Positions 21,235 through 33,460 of a stretch of 64,000 nt of DNA are shown in pieces. The stretch is from Begonia masoniana (Eukaryota; Streptophyta; Magnoliopsida; Cucurbitales; Begoniaceae), in the NCBI GenBank assembly GCA_022432975.1, contig CM039516.1, positions 29,838,051 to 29,902,050 of the forward strand, read 5' to 3'. The position numbers and the translations under genes are program-made. The first letter of the stretch is position 1. Every line of letters starts with the position of its first letter. The notes below the pieces were generated by a model. It was not told where the DNA came from. It did not search any database and saw only the letters and a list, made by a program, of their open reading frames with translations.

Positions 21235-21667
21235 CTTGTAGGCTAGCCATATTTCCGATCTGGGAAGGAATATCGCCAGAGAGATTGTTGACATTCAGAT
21301 ACAAATCAGTGAGCTCAGTCAGATTAGCAATTTCTCCGGGAATCTCACCGACCAGAGAGTTGTAATGGAGGTAAAGTCCAGTTAAGTGCTTGAGCTCGCA
21401 AATGGAAGGAGACAGTTTTCCAGAGAGGCTTTTTCCCTGAAGAGAAATGTTACATACTTGGTTTTTCTCGTTACAAGCTAATCCTTCGAATGAGCCGCCG
21501 CATGGTTCACCATTGATGGTCCAGGAAGAAAGATACTGGTTTTCTGGGTCTAGAGCTGTTTTCACAGCGAGTAATGCTCTGAGCTCGTCGTTTGCAGAAA
21601 CCCAGCAAGGATTCGGGCAGAAGAGAAGAACAAGAAGGAAAGCGAAGACAAATGCAAGAACACCCAT
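21235..21667 (-). pseudogene. LRR receptor-like kinase gene, first exon only
   Basis: The minus strand starts at ATG 21667 with a signal peptide (MGVLAFVFAFLLVLLF, cleavage probably after WVSA), an LRRNT_2 cap (NDELRALLAVKTALDPE, then SSWTINGEPC) and leucine-rich repeats (LTGLYLHYNSLVGEIP, LTDLYLNVNNLSGDIP). It is the N-terminal ectodomain of a plasma-membrane LRR receptor-like kinase. The exon ends at a G/GTTGGT donor (21235/21234); reading on gives a stop at 21212. Further LRRs, the transmembrane helix and the kinase domain are absent, because the leftward DNA passes into the duplication hairpin within about 200 bp. The frame of this exon is undamaged, so the truncation may be recent. A solo LTR sits about 175 bp upstream of the start codon. 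Confidence 0.88.
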
Positions 21668-21984
21668 TTTCTCTCAAGGATTCCTAAGTTAGAGGAGTCA
21701 CTCTGGCTATTTCCGAAACTATTAGCAGAGTTGCGATCTAGGAGAGGTGTGAACCATTGCATATTTGGCTTGCAACTGATCGAGATGAACATAAAAGAAT
21801 GTCTAGATACTGGACAAACCAGTCAATATGAAACTAACTTATTGATAAGTGTGTATTTTATACACTTATCAGTACTCTTTTATACTTGATTTGATAAGTT
21901 TTTCTCAAGTGTTTAAAGAATTTGATGTATTTTGTGTAAGTGTGCAGACTGAAATATCAAGGTTAGTTACTTGATGTGGAACAC

Positions 21985-22617
21985 TAGGTGGGACACCAAT
22001 TTATTTTCGTGATAATGGACAATGATAAAATGCAGAAAATAATAACACAGGAGATTGGTAACGCAGTTCAGTAATTGCCTGCGTCTACGGGGCCACGCCC
22101 AGATATAAAAATATTTCAAAGAGTTCACAAAGTTACAAGACAACCGGGGTTATACAAATAAAGACTCCCTCTTGTTTTTGTCGCCGCCTCTCACTAACTT
22201 CTTCAGTGAATCTGTTTTTGCGAGCTCCCATCGACTTTAGATCGATCCCTCCCGGAATCTGAATGCAACAAGCTCCCCTTGTCGTTAATGACTCCTCCCG
22301 GAATCCGTGTATGGCAAGATCCCCTTGCTCACGATCAGAACTCCTCCCGAGTTCCAGGCAGTCTTCTCTCGAGACTGAGTTTTAATCAAAGAACAAAAAC
22401 ATTGCCTCCTATGACACCTTCTAGAACACCAGACAGTTGTTTTTGGACGCAATAATCAACACACTCAATAAAACGATGAAATCCACAGATTAGGTAGAGT
22501 GTGTAAAACAATCACAAATCCATACGCAGAAAAGTAGGGAGTGAAAGAAAAACATGATGGCTTAAAGAACGAAGAAACCTTCTCACGCGAAAATCAAAAC
22601 TCCGTTGTCGTCACAGA
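21985..22617 (-). mobile_element. Copia-type LTR-like sequence, inverted, nested
   Basis: The minus strand matches the sequence at 8871-9134 plus 15622-15990 over essentially its full length (ending near CGGAGTTTTGATTTTCGCG at 22580-22610). This copy was not interrupted by the hAT, so it shows the empty site: ACTCGGGAGGAG is continuous at about 22340. Exact ends were not resolved. Confidence 0.6.
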
Positions 22618-23104
22618 TACAAAACACAAATACGCTTTGATGATGGTAAAGACTGCTCACTAAACAGAGTGCATATAACCTCTTCTCTCAGATCGGCAAA
22701 TTTAGAGAAGTGATTAGGAGAGCAAATCTCACGACAATAAAACTCACATCATATAATTCATTCTGCACGCTACCAATGTAAAATATCATCCCAATATTAT
22801 GTACCATATATGTGTGCAAAAATTATTCTGAATACCATATTTAATAACCTAAGTGAGCAAATAAGGAAACCGAACTTTCCAGTTATGCGTGAGTGACATC
22901 GCATGTAATACTTTTAGAAGGAAATCATTCAAACTAGCAAACTCAATCCGAACACTTCAGAAAAATAGTCTGGATTGTTATGATTATATATTTCACAAAA
23001 TATTCCTCCTGAGAAACATAATAGGTAATATGAATTAATAGCCTTAATCATGCTTCATGATTGGATTATTCAGGAAAATGAAACGTCATACATCAGGGAA
23101 GACA

Positions 23105-23465
23105 TTAAAGCATAATAGTCGACCGATCTTTCATTCCTGCAATCGGTCGACTTTTAGAACAATTGCAATCAGTCGATATTGCAGAACAACTGCAAGTGGT
23201 CGACTTCACAGATCTTCTGCAATCGCAATTGGTCGATGACATTGCATAACAACTACAATCGGTCGACTTCGCAGATCTTCTGAAATCGCAATCGGTCGAT
23301 GACATTTTAGAACAACTGCAATCGGTCGACTTCGCAGATCTTCTGAAATCGCAATCAGTCGATGATATTTCAGAACAACTGCAATCGGTCGACTTCGCAG
23401 ATCTTCTGAAATCGGTCGACTTATTTACCCAACACATCTGCAATCGGTCGACTTGTTCATTTAAC
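23105..23465. repeat. Tandem array, about 62-63-bp units with ATCGGTCGA motif
   Basis: Units such as CAATCGGTCGACTTCGCAGA followed by TCTTCTGAAATCGCAATCGGTCGATGACATT repeat about five times with internal ATCGGTCGA duplicated per unit. The period being a multiple of three leaves a repetitive minus-strand frame rich in KSTDCSC, which I regard as an artefact. Confidence 0.9.
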
Positions 23466-23639
23466 ATGAATATCCAAAAATATATTTTCCAAAAAAATCT
23501 GCCAACATATCTTCATTAACACAGACAATTTACATACAACAGGATGGAGCTAAAATGGAAGAAGTTGAAGAGGAAGAAAAGAAGAAACCAGCAAAGTTCA
23601 AGAAGAAGAAAAGAAGAAAAAGCAAAGTTGGAGAAAACA

Positions 23640-23950
23640 GAGAAGGTGCCGATCGATCGGCCATTTTGGGCGATCGATCGGCTAAAGAGAAGAATTTTTG
23701 CACGAGACAGAGAAGGTGCCGATGGATTGGCCATTTTGGGCGATCGATCGGCTGAAAATAAACAGGAAATATGCTGAAGAGAAACAGAGAAGTCGCCAAT
23801 TGATCGGCTAAATGTGGCGATCGATCGACTGAAGCGAAGGAATTTCACGAAGCAGAAAAGTCGCCGATCGATCGGCTGAAGATTTTATGGGAAGCAGAAA
23901 AGTAGCGATCGATCGGCCATCTTTAGGCGATCGATCGGCTACTGCTGAAC
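23640..23950. repeat. Array of GATCGATCGGC motifs
   Basis: GCCGATCGATCGGC-like palindromes recur roughly every 30-60 bp (for example 23650, 23680, 23740, 23815, 23865, 23910, 23930), separated by purine-rich AGCAGAAAAGT spacers. They lie inside the solo LTR. Confidence 0.8.
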
Positions 23951-24900
23951 TGATTTGTTTTAATCTGAGTCATTGATCTGAATTAGGAAATAAAGAGGAT
24001 AAAGGCAACCCTAAAGAGGCAAGAGAGAATTATGTAGAGGCACGACGGAATTCACATTTGAGAGCAACGACGAAGATTGGGGAACGAGGAGTGAATTTTC
24101 GGCACTGGACATTAACATCATTTTTCTCCTCTCCTTCTATAGTTTATTGATGAACATCTTTATTATTGTTGTTTCTTTATCTTCTAGCATGAACTAACTT
24201 TCTCATCTAGAGCTACGATGTAGCCAGACAATGTTTATTTACTGTTTCTTCGTTTAATTATATTTTATAAGTATTTCTTCCAATATTGTTGACGCATTTA
24301 ATTTCTGTTCTTAAAGCTTGTAAATTTCTAGTCAATCTTTATTTGATTTTTGGGGTGTTTTGAGACTAAGAGGTGATAAATATCTTAGAACTGAAATTAA
24401 TGTCATAAATATGCGTAGGCTAGAGATAGTTACGGTATTGATGTGATCATTTTGATTTCTTAATTTAATTGTATTTGATTAATATAGGATTTGACACTAA
24501 GAAATGATAACCCATTAATCAGATAAACTAAGCAATGCTCGAGAGAGATTGTATTAGAATTTAGTGAAATCGATCATCAACATAGGAAGAATACTTATTA
24601 ATATGATTAGGAAGGAATTAAATAAATGTTGTCATGGTGAAATCGTAGTACCTAGGCTTTTATTAATCAAGTTTAATCTCATTCTATCTGTTTTATTATT
24701 TTACATTAGTTTATTTTATTTGTTTTGATCATTCAATTTAATTTCAATTCTTGAAACCATAAAACGTATGTTCAATTTAGAATTAAGATTAATAAATTCG
24801 ATTATTAATTAACAAGTCCTTGTAGGTTCGATACTCTATTTTATTACTTTATTACTTGTTGCGACTCGTACACTTGTGAAATATTTTTCACAACACTTAT

Positions 24901-27042
24901 ACTATAGATTTTGAAGAGAACAATATCCAAGAGAAGAAGCTCAGCTCCAACCGAAAGAATTTCAAGTTGTAGAGGAGCGTGAGAAAAAGAAATTACAGCA
25001 TAACTCTTTGGCAAAAATACGGCAATAATGGAGATAAAAAAGCTGTCACCTCAAACTCAACCTTAAGGGGATACCAGGGATGATCGAGTTGATTTGGATC
25101 TTGCGGAATTTCGAAAAGAAGGGTCTCTAGGGGAAGAAACTTGGAATTTGTCCCTCGTACACAGAGTTATAGATCAGGGTGCTCCATCGCCAAAAGAGAA
25201 AAAGCGACACCGAAACACGACTAACCAAAGGGGCGGACTCAGAAGGTGATGTCGGAAAACAAATACAGTCTTCCGGGATGACAATTTTTTGTGGGAGAAC
25301 TCTTGGCTCTTAAAGCTAATCAATTTGCTAAAATACATTGTTTTCCATAGTTGTAGACTGACCTGAAATGAGAAAATTGCTGATTATGTTGTCTGGAGCA
25401 ATACAAAAATCAAATAATTCTTTGTAGTTAAACAAAATACCTCTCATTTCCCCCATTGAATAAATTTTCTTTTTAATCACTAAAGGAATGTGAGCAATTT
25501 TCAGGCAATGTTGCCTGTCGAAGAGAAAATGTCGAGCTTGGATTTGGCTATTGTGGTTTATTCACCACTTTCGAGGCGCGCGCGACGTGCGCGTAGGGTG
25601 TACTGTGGGCCCGCGCCGAGTGCTGGGCGTGCCCCATGCATGCCAATTGACATGTTTTGGTGTCCTAAGCCTCTTTCGATGATTTTTGACCTTAGACGAG
25701 TCATTTTGGGTACGCTTTAAGTTAGACCCTAAACGTCGATAGATATGGATTTAATGTCCGAGTCCGTTCTCTAATGATTGATGAATGAATGAAAAGAAAA
25801 ATGAAAAATTTTACGAGAACGAGCGAGGGTAATATGTATGCACGTCACGGCACAGGTCGTGGCGGCCCTGGCATAGGGTCGGGGTCGTCACACTTTCGAT
25901 TTCACATTATTCAATTATTCAAACAATTTTCGAAATTAAGGTTTCTCTCGAGTCACAACTTTTCCTTTCCGAGTCCCGGTGGTTGATGTTACAATTCAAG
26001 ACAAGGTTAATATTGCAAGTGCAAAAGGGTGGTAACAAACGCAAAAAGAAAAATAAAAACACAGATACTGACATAGCAGAATCTAATAAAGGGAAATCAT
26101 TATAGAGAAGAGGAAGATTGAAGATTGCAGTGGCTCTATTCCACAAGTGGACGGACACACTCGCACAACACGCACTCTGAAATGCTGCAGTTGGCGCTGC
26201 GAGTACAGGCCAGCAGCGGCGGCAGAGGAGCAGCGGCGGCAGAGGAGCAGCGGCGATTTCAACCAAACAGCTGAGCAGAATCCCCACTCATTATGGGATG
26301 AGCAGAGCAGTTAAATCCTATATGCCTGTCCATTGTAAGAAAGTTGGCCAAATCAGAAGCATCTAAGGGGAAGCTTGCTAACCCTTTACCCGAGGTATTT
26401 CCCATATTTTCTCTTGAATTTGATGCATTCTCGGGGGAAGTTTTAGTTCCTGAAGATGACCTTGTCTGACCCATGCAGTTTGTCTTTCCCATCGTATAAA
26501 TTCTTTTTCCTTGCTTCTTATGTAACTAAATGTGGAATAACGTTGGTTGAGAAAGACATCATCTTCTACAGGGATGATAATAAGAGGGTTGCAATTATGT
26601 CATGACATTGTTATCTAACAGAAATTTCTCAAGTTTTTGAAAGAACAAGTATTTCAAAATTACAGACAGCGCTCATGTCTTCTCAACACGTGAGTTGCTC
26701 GAAGACAAGCACTTTTATTACATTTAGTGCAAGAAAAATAATAAAGTTATTGAGTTGTGACATTAAGAGAATTTCGAAACCAAATTTGATTTATTTGACA
26801 GATAAGGATACAATGATAATAAGGGGATAAAATACCTAATTTATACTTTTTTTTTACTAATATATTTAATATAAAAAATATTAATATTAAAATTATTGGG
26901 TGAAATTAACTTTTTATTCAAAAAATTCAGATGATTGTCATATTCATAATTGTTGATTATTAATTTATATTTGGGCTTATGTTGGTGCAGGCCAATCGAG
27001 TCATTAAAGAAAGCCCGAAGCTTATGAACCCAAAGCCAGTAT
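24901..27042. other. Unassigned AT-rich DNA with possible LTR edge
   Basis: 24901-25480 continues the flank into which the solo LTR inserted. Around 25570-25890 is a GC-richer patch ending GGGTCGGGGTCGTCACA, which looks like the inverted start (TGTGACGACCCC) of another gypsy LTR, but I found no partner end. 25920-26490 has minus-strand open frames without recognisable domains. 26500-26990 is AT-rich. No gene supported. Confidence 0.4.
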
Positions 27043-27051
27043 TTTCCCGCC
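27043..27051 (+). promoter_or_regulatory. E2F-like site upstream of PRIM2 pseudogene
   Basis: TTTCCCGCC matches the E2F consensus TTTSSCGC and lies about 80 bp upstream of the PRIM2 start codon. DNA-replication genes in plants are commonly E2F-regulated, which fits the gene identity. No test of activity is possible here. Confidence 0.6.
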
Positions 27052-27178
27052 ACTTTTTGGCACTCCTCCGATTAACCGCGCCAACAGGAAGCATCTCTCA
27101 GATTCACGCTCCCAAACTCTTCACCGGAAGAAATGGAAATTGTTCGTTCTCAGAGGAGATCCTCCCCTAGCGATGCCG

Positions 27179-28302
27179 TCAATAGGGCTTGCTCATAAAC
27201 GCTATAGCTTGACGACGTTGCATCAACACTGCCCCCATACCACCTTGGCAAGCATCGGTCTGGATAACAAAAGGCTGGGTGAAATCAGGCAGAGTTAGCA
27301 CGGGAGGTGTGCTCATGGCGGTTTTGAGATTCTGGAAAGCTTTCTCAGCCGCGGGGTCCCAAACAAATGCATTTGTCTTTAGTAGTGAGGTGAGTGGTTT
27401 CGCCAGAATGCCGTAGTTGCGGATAAATTTTCGGTAGTAGCCTGTCAGGCCCAGAAAACCTTGCAGTTTTTTAGTTGTGGTGGGTGTTGGCCAGTTTATC
27501 ATTGCAGCAATTTTGGAAGGATCGGCTTTGACGCCTTGCTTAGAAATGATATGACCCAAATAGCTTGCCTCTGGTTGCCCAAAAATGCACTTGGATTCCT
27601 TGGCGATCAGTCTATGATTTCGTAACAGCTGCAATACCAATCTTAGATGCCTGCAATGAGTTTCTAAATCAGGACTGTATACCAGAATGTCATCGAAGAA
27701 AACCAGAACAAATTTTCTTAGGTAAGATTGAAAAATATCGTTCATGAGGCCCTGAAATGTCGCCGGAGCATTTGTGAGGCCGAACGGCATTACCCTGAAT
27801 TCGTATAACACCTAGTGAGTTTTGAACGCCGTTTTGTGACAATCCTCGTCTATTACCCTTATCTGGTGATATCCTGCCCGTAAGTCGAGTTTCGCAGAAA
27901 ATTGACGAGCCATGCAGCTCATCCAGCAGTTCGTCTATTATGGGCATCGAAAATTTATCCTTAATGGTGAGGGCGTTCAGCTGTTTGTAGTCGACACAGA
28001 ATCTCCACTGCCCGTCCTTCTTTCACACCAGGAGTACCGGCGACGCGAAGGAACTGTTACTGGGGACGATTAAACCTTCCTTCAGCATTTCCTGTACCAA
28101 CCTCTCAATTTTCGATTTCTGTGAGAAAGGACATCTATAGGGCAAAATACGGAAGGGTTTCGTGTCTGGCTGTAGCGGGATTCTATGATCGTGGTTTCTC
28201 GCCGGCAGTAAACCCGACAGTTGGGCAAAAACATCCGCGTATTCCTGAATAATTGCCTTAATGCTTTCCTGTTCCGGGTGCTCGGGTTTTGTCTCCCTTA
28301 CG
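27179..28302 (-). pseudogene. Gypsy reverse transcriptase / RNase H, disrupted
   Basis: The minus strand shows [33 protein letters not shown], the catalytic FFDDILVYS (the YxDD box as FFDD), [34 protein letters not shown], and the RNase H start [16 protein letters not shown] before the truncation. Stops TGA at 28023-28025 (LLV*KKDG) and TAG at 27812-27814 (TH*VLYEF) and a frameshift near 27890 break it. Both stops are explained by single C-to-T changes on one strand (TGG to TGA, CAG to TAG). Confidence 0.9.
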
Positions 28303-28303
28303 C

Positions 28304-28846
28304 CTAGTTGAGCGAGAAAGCCACCCGGCTATTTTTCCAGTGAGTGTGGATGGATTTCGGACTGGATATCTTATGATCGTGCATTGGACTAGCGTACTGT
28401 ATGATTAACAGGCCCCCTTCATATTGGACCAGTAACTGTCGTCGGGGTGGGTCAAACGTCACTGGGCTGTGCGCGGCTATCCAGGCGTACTGTATGATTA
28501 ACGGGCCCCCTTCATATTGGACCAGTAACTGTCGTCGGGGTGGGTCAAACGTCAGTGGGCTGTGCTCGGCTATCCAGTCGATACCCAAAATCATATCGCT
28601 CCCTCCAAATCTCAAGGTCCTCAAATGAAATGTGAAAAGAAGCCCAATCATCTTCCAGGTCACAGGTTCAGACAGCTCCTTACTCACCAATTTTTCGTCG
28701 TTGGCCACCATAACATTAGCTGATTTTCCAACGATTGGTGATAACCGAAATTCAGCAGCTAGTCTCTCTTCGATAAAACTGTTAGTGCTTCCACTGTCGA
28801 TGAGGATGGAGATTTTATGTTGCCCTAGCTGTCCCGCTATTCGCAC
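28304..28846 (-). pseudogene. Gypsy aspartic protease domain with 93-bp duplication
   Basis: The catalytic triad lies in ISILIDSGSTNSFIEE, and the domain ends at GGSDMILGIDWIAEHSP. A 31-codon block (DWIAEHSPLTFDPPRRQLL and following) is repeated in tandem at 28392-28484 and 28485-28577, so the frame stays open; the copies differ by a few bases. The duplicate lies in the linker between protease and reverse transcriptase. Confidence 0.85.
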
Positions 28847-29054
28847 TGTAAATCGAAATATCTATCCGCTTTCCTTACCCACTCTTGAGGATTGTCACCC
28901 GTGAAATATGGGATTCAAGTTTAGGAAATCGCAATAACTGAGGATCGTAGAGTGGGTGTTCTATTGGTGTTGGTGGGTAAAATGGTAGCCTCGCCGGAGG
29001 ATTCGGCCACAGGTGCCAAGGCTTCTGCTGTGGAGCTGGGGTGGTCAAAGTATT

Positions 29055-29417
29055 CTAGTAGGAGGGTATCGTTGAATCGCTAGATATGGGCGGGGTACTC
29101 GAAGATGGAACAATAGAGTCTCCCTTTTCTTGTTGCTGATTTTGCCAAGAATCCATCGCCATTGGTTGCTTCTGTCCGACTTCCGGATTGTTTTGAGCCA
29201 ATTTGGTCAGTAAAGACATCATGACGTCCTGCTTTGTGGTGGACTCTTGTCTAAAGGTGTTGAGTTCCGTTTGTATTCCCTGGAAATTTTGCTCAATAAG
29301 TTCTGAGACTACTTTCTGCAACTCTTGTTGTCCCCCTGCCAGTTTCTTCAACGTTTCTTCATTTGACTTCGCTCGGGTTTCCGTCATCTTTCTCGATCGT
29401 AGTTGCTCTGATACCAC
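29055..29417 (-). CDS. Gypsy gag N-terminal fragment
   Basis: The frame starts almost at the primer binding site (MTETRAKSNEETLKKLAGG) and contains a Gln/Glu-rich likely coiled coil (QQELQKVVSELIEQNFQGIQ). It ends at a stop after SDSTIPSY, about 110 residues, versus several hundred for gypsy gag. I think an internal deletion removed the capsid core and nucleocapsid. Confidence 0.65.
   Translation of the reverse strand: MVSEQLRSRKMTETRAKSNEETLKKLAGGQQELQKVVSELIEQNFQGIQTELNTFRQESTTKQDVMMSLLTKLAQNNPEVGQKQPMAMDSWQNQQQEKGDSIVPSSSTPPISSDSTIPSY
29405..29416 (-). other. Gypsy primer binding site (tRNA-iMet)
   Basis: The minus strand reads TGGTATCAGAGC, directly followed by the gag region. Confidence 0.9.
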
Positions 29418-32144
29418 TGGTTGTGGAACTCAAGATTCACAACTCAAAAAACGTACAAATATTTCAGAAAAACTCTGATAGCAGGCATTCATTCATCATC
29501 GCGTTCATAAGTCTTACAGAGAAAACGAAAGGAATAGAAAAAGAAATAACAGAATAAGAAAATATCAAAATAGCAGACGTCCCCCTCACTCCTCGTGCTC
29601 CTCCATTTATCTCCTTCATCCTTCTGCTAACATAATGGACACGTCAGCGGAAGGTTTCATTGTAACCGGTTTGGGCTCGGCCCGGGTTCTCCTGATACAG
29701 CTGCGTCTCCCTTTCGCGGCCCAGCTTCGTAACCCATCTTAGAGGTCTCTCCCATGACATTATCCTTACCCCTCGATGTTGCGATGCCTACTTTTTTTTT
29801 TTTTTTTTTGCATTTTGAATCCTTCTTCGTCATTTAGAGACAATAAGAATCTACACGAAAAGCAAATTTGGTAGTGGATGCTAATACTAACGGCTCTCAT
29901 TACTACGAATTGCAGTTCTGAAAGGAATTTCTGATGGTTTATCTCGAGGAAAGAAATGTGAAGAAATGGAGAAATTGGTGAGACGCAAACAGTTACCTGT
30001 TCTTCTCCACAAGAAAACTCCATTACTGATCCATTGTTTTTTTTATTTTTTATTTTATTTTCACAGGTAAACGATTTATGGAAAGCCAACATGAAACATC
30101 CTCAGACATCTGAAGTTGTCAACAAGGATATAATATCTCATTTTGTCCTTCGACTTGTCTATTGTAGAACGTGAGTTTCTTTTTACCTCTAACATATTTA
30201 TCTCCTTAATTTTTCCTTCAATTTAAATATATATATTTTTTGTTTAGGGATGAGTTGAGAAAATGGTTCCTTTCAATGGAAACTGCATTATTCCGCTATC
30301 GCTTTCTGCTCGAACGTGCTGAAGCTCAGGTAGGATGTGTTGGTAATATGGTGGCTTGGTCATTATTCATGTTAGCTGCTGAACTTTTTTGTTTCTCATG
30401 TTTGCTCCTGCAAGAGGATTCTCTTTGCAGAATTCGACCTTCCTTACAAGGCAGTTAGCAATGCAGAATTTAAGGTAGTTTCATGCCTTCTATCTAGCTA
30501 TTATTCCCTAGCTAAAAGCTAAAATATAGAATTAGGCTGATCCATCATATTTGATCTCTTTCAAACTGATATTGCAATTTATGGGGCATGAAATTACCAA
30601 CTTCTGATGTTTTCCAAATAGATAATGAAGAACTTTTAGTAACTAACTAAAAATGTAGTACTGTTGTCTAATATTGCAACACCATGAAATGATACAGGTT
30701 ATAACAGAAAAATTGAGCCAAGTTGCTCGTTCAATGAATCAACCTTTGCCCGCTGGTACATTTCAACTTTGTGACTTTGTTATACTGCTTTTTGTTATTA
30801 CAAAGTTGTCATGGCTATCATACTCAATGCTATTATCCTGTGCATAAATCTTTAGTTATTTTAGTCTTTTAGCTGCATAGATGCCAGTATATAATTGTAT
30901 TTGATGTGTTCCATAAAGGTTCACTTTAATCACTGAGGCACATTATTTGCTCCTGACTGCTATTTCTAGGCTGTGAAAAGGAAAAAAAAACTTTAGAGTA
31001 AAATAATATATTAAGATTTACAAATTAAATTCATAATAGCTTTAGGCATCAACTTCTTTTCGAGTTCCACTGCTTTAGAAGTTCACCTGTGCCATTTCAC
31101 CACTTTGATGGAGAAGGATGTCACATTGTAGACATGCATGACAAATTAAAATCTCGTCATTGTTGAAATGAAAGAGCCTGCTTTCTTCTCTGTGTTTTTT
31201 AAGTTATATTTATCGTTAATCAATTCATTTTTTCCGTTTTGTCATTTTTCAATGATGTGTTTTATTTCTCTAAAATTTTCTACTTGTTCTTTTTTTTTTT
31301 TCTTGCTTTTTTGCAGCAGATGCCATATTTTACAAGGTACTTCTATCATTGTTCAATGCCATATTTACTTTATGAAAAAAAATATTTTTAGAATAGGAGT
31401 CGTCATTTTCATAAGTCGAATTGTGTTCAAGTTGGATTCAGTTTGTGCAATGTGGTAGAAGTTACTGTGATATGATATTCTAAATGTAGCTTCGGACTTG
31501 ACTTAAAGAAAAAACTTCATGTGGCCCTTTCTAAATAGGCGATCTGGATAGCTAGAACTATTTTGGAAATGCGGAAAGTTCTTCCGAAAAAGTCATCTAC
31601 GAACTGTATTGTAACACCCGATTTCTATTAAACGATTTACCTTGTTTCATTTTTTAAGAATGCTTTAAAAGTTAAATTGGATGATTTAATGATTAGGTTA
31701 ATAAGTGAATGAGTAAGGACAAAATGGTAAATTGCAATTTATTGTGGATAACATATTTAAGGGAGGGTTTAATGAGGTTTAGCCGCCACTGCCCCCTCAA
31801 TTTTCCTTTCTCGGTATTCAGCTCAAGCTCATCAGAGCTCCAGGCGATTTTCCCTCCGACTTCTCCAGTGATTTCTCCGATTTAGGTGAGTTCCTTCATT
31901 TTTCCTTATGACTTGACAATTAGATAACAGAGGGAGTGCAATGTATGTGTTTTTGAGAGTGTTGTGAATGTGTGTAGTTTCGGGTTTAGTGCAGAATCGG
32001 GAATACACGAAGATCCGAGCTTCCAAACTAATCTCCTTAAGACTCCTAGATAGTTTAGAATGAAGTTTAACTAATACACTGTCTATGGTTTTAGGCTTGA
32101 GCAGAACCCGAAGTGGTTAGCAACCAAACATTTCCCCAGAAATC

Positions 32145-32153
32145 CAGGTAAGT
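32145..32153 (+). promoter_or_regulatory. Splice-donor-like site CAGGTAAGT in LTR
   Basis: Same 9-mer and same downstream TGCCTTCGGGCC block as at 14364 and 62610 (both minus strand). Confidence 0.5.
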
Positions 32154-32302
32154 AAAGTATGCATGTGCCTTCGGGCCTATATCACAAAACATTAGGGTTA
32201 TGCATTGTGCGAATGAGTTTGTATGACATGCATCATGTTTTTATGAAAGATTACGAAAATGAATTTTCATGTAAAGAATGGTAAGGCATGAACCGAATGT
32301 GA

Positions 32303-32494
32303 CAGAATAGCTATTAAGGGAATTCATCCGCCCCTTAATCGAGTAGAGGATGTATAACATTAGGAGAATTGATCCCACTCCCAAGGGAACTGAGGGATCA
32401 GAATAGCTATTAAGGGAATTCATCCGCCCTTTAATCGAGTAGAGGATGTATAACATTGGGAGAACTGATCCCACTCCGAAGGGAACCGAGGGAT
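32303..32494. repeat. 96-bp tandem duplication in solo LTR
   Basis: CAGAATAGCTATTAAGGGAA begins at 32303 and again at 32399; the units differ at only a few positions. Confidence 0.9.
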
Positions 32495-32999
32495 CAGATC
32501 AGTAAACGAGCGAATGTACAACTGAGATGAGAAAGTAAAAACTGCATGTTTAGGTCTTATGTTTCAGCATATCATTTCATTATTGCTTTGCTTGCTTAGC
32601 ATTAAGCTAATAGATGAGTTTTGTGATGTAGGTGTTGAGGTTACTGCAGGTGATTTCCCTGAGTTCACAAACGCATAGATGATGTTGGAGGAGCGCATTC
32701 AGGCCACGACTTGGTAAACTGATGAGGCGATTTAACTGATGTCTGTTGGTGTAAAGGTTCAGTCGACAATGTTTTCACTTAAGTATGTTGAGTCTTACGA
32801 CAGTAATAGTTTTCAATGTTTTGAAACACATTTTGAAATCTTCTGATAATAGTACCTTGCTGATTTAGCATTGGTTTTACTGGATTTGAGTAATGTAGGG
32901 ATTGGAGTCGTTTCCGAAAGGTTTCATTGAAGCAAATAAGTCCCTTCGTAGTAGAGTTGTTTTTGTATAGAGTATGAATTGTGGAAAAGTTGCTCTGTT

Positions 33000-33460
33000 T
33001 TCTACCGGCAGTGGTAGCCTATCGGTAGAAGACATCGTTTTCTATCGGTAGAAGATGGTTGTTTTCTACCGGTAGGAGTAGCGCGTTAAATCTATCGGAT
33101 GGTGTAGTTTATTTCATCGGTAGAAAGTTTAGACTTTTGTCGTTTAGCAATCGGTGGATGTCGAGTGCTATAGTTATCGGAAGATGTAGGAAATGATTTT
33201 GTCGTTTAGTGATCGGTGGACATTGTGTATTATGTCTATCGGAAGATGTGGGAAGACTTTTGTCTTTTAATGACCAGTCAATGTATTCTGTTTGTTTCGT
33301 TTTGTGAGTAAAGTCTTTTGTCGTCTTATGGTCGGCAGAGGCTGGATGAATGAATCATCCGGCTGCCGTCACCGGTAGATGTAGTAGTAAAACTTGTCGT
33401 TTTGCGATCGGCTGAAGCTAGAAGAATGATCATCCGGCTGACGTCATCGGTAGAGATCCT
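33000..33460. repeat. Cluster of ATCGG(T/C)AGA motifs in solo LTR
   Basis: Degenerate copies of TATCGGTAGAAG, CGGTAGAAGATG and GTCGTTT.G.ATCGGTGGA recur every 30-60 bp, including GGCTGACGTCATCGGTAGAG near 33438. The same core appears in LTRs of other families in this window. Confidence 0.75.

Larger units (their letters stand above)
21843..24895 (+). mobile_element. Solo LTR, 3.05 kb including a nested LTR
   Basis: It starts TGATAAGTGTGTATTTTATA, ends ATTTTTCACAACA, and is flanked by a perfect 5-bp duplication CTTAT (21838-21842 and 24896-24900). The first 30 bp form a hairpin (TGATAAGTGT..ACACTTATCA). No retrotransposon coding region is present. An inverted copia-type LTR (about 21985-22617) is nested near its 5' side, and two tandem arrays rich in ATCGGTCGAC / CGATCGATCGGC lie in the middle. 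The 24000-24895 part (with TTCTAGCATGAACTAA and AGTCCTTGTAGGTTCGATAC) resembles long gypsy or LARD-type LTRs; lineage not assigned. Confidence 0.85.
27179..29759 (-). mobile_element. Truncated Ty3/gypsy retrotransposon
   Basis: Read on the minus strand: a short LTR (about 29759 down to 29418, starting TGTCATGGGAGAG), the primer binding site TGGTATCAGAGC (29416-29405), a gag start, a protease, and reverse transcriptase ending in the early RNase H (27179). Integrase and 3' LTR are lost; the left edge joins PRIM2 exon 1. The gag is also much shorter than usual, with no zinc knuckle found between 28850 and 29055. In-frame stops show it is dead. With only one LTR left I cannot verify a target duplication; GCGATGCC occurs near both edges (27170-27177 and about 29782-29789), which may be coincidence. 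Confidence 0.85.

Noticed and set aside
23105..23467. 120-codon minus-strand frame with repeated KSTDCSC
   Set aside because: It arises from a tandem DNA array whose period is a multiple of three and lies inside a solo LTR.
26259..26492. 77-codon minus-strand frame starting MGKTNCMGQTRSS
   Set aside because: No recognisable domain, no intron or promoter context; I could not support it as a gene.
27170..29789. GCGATGCC as the target duplication of the gypsy element
   Set aside because: Eight bp is not a gypsy duplication length, the right copy is about 20 bp away from the LTR edge, and the left side of the element is truncated.
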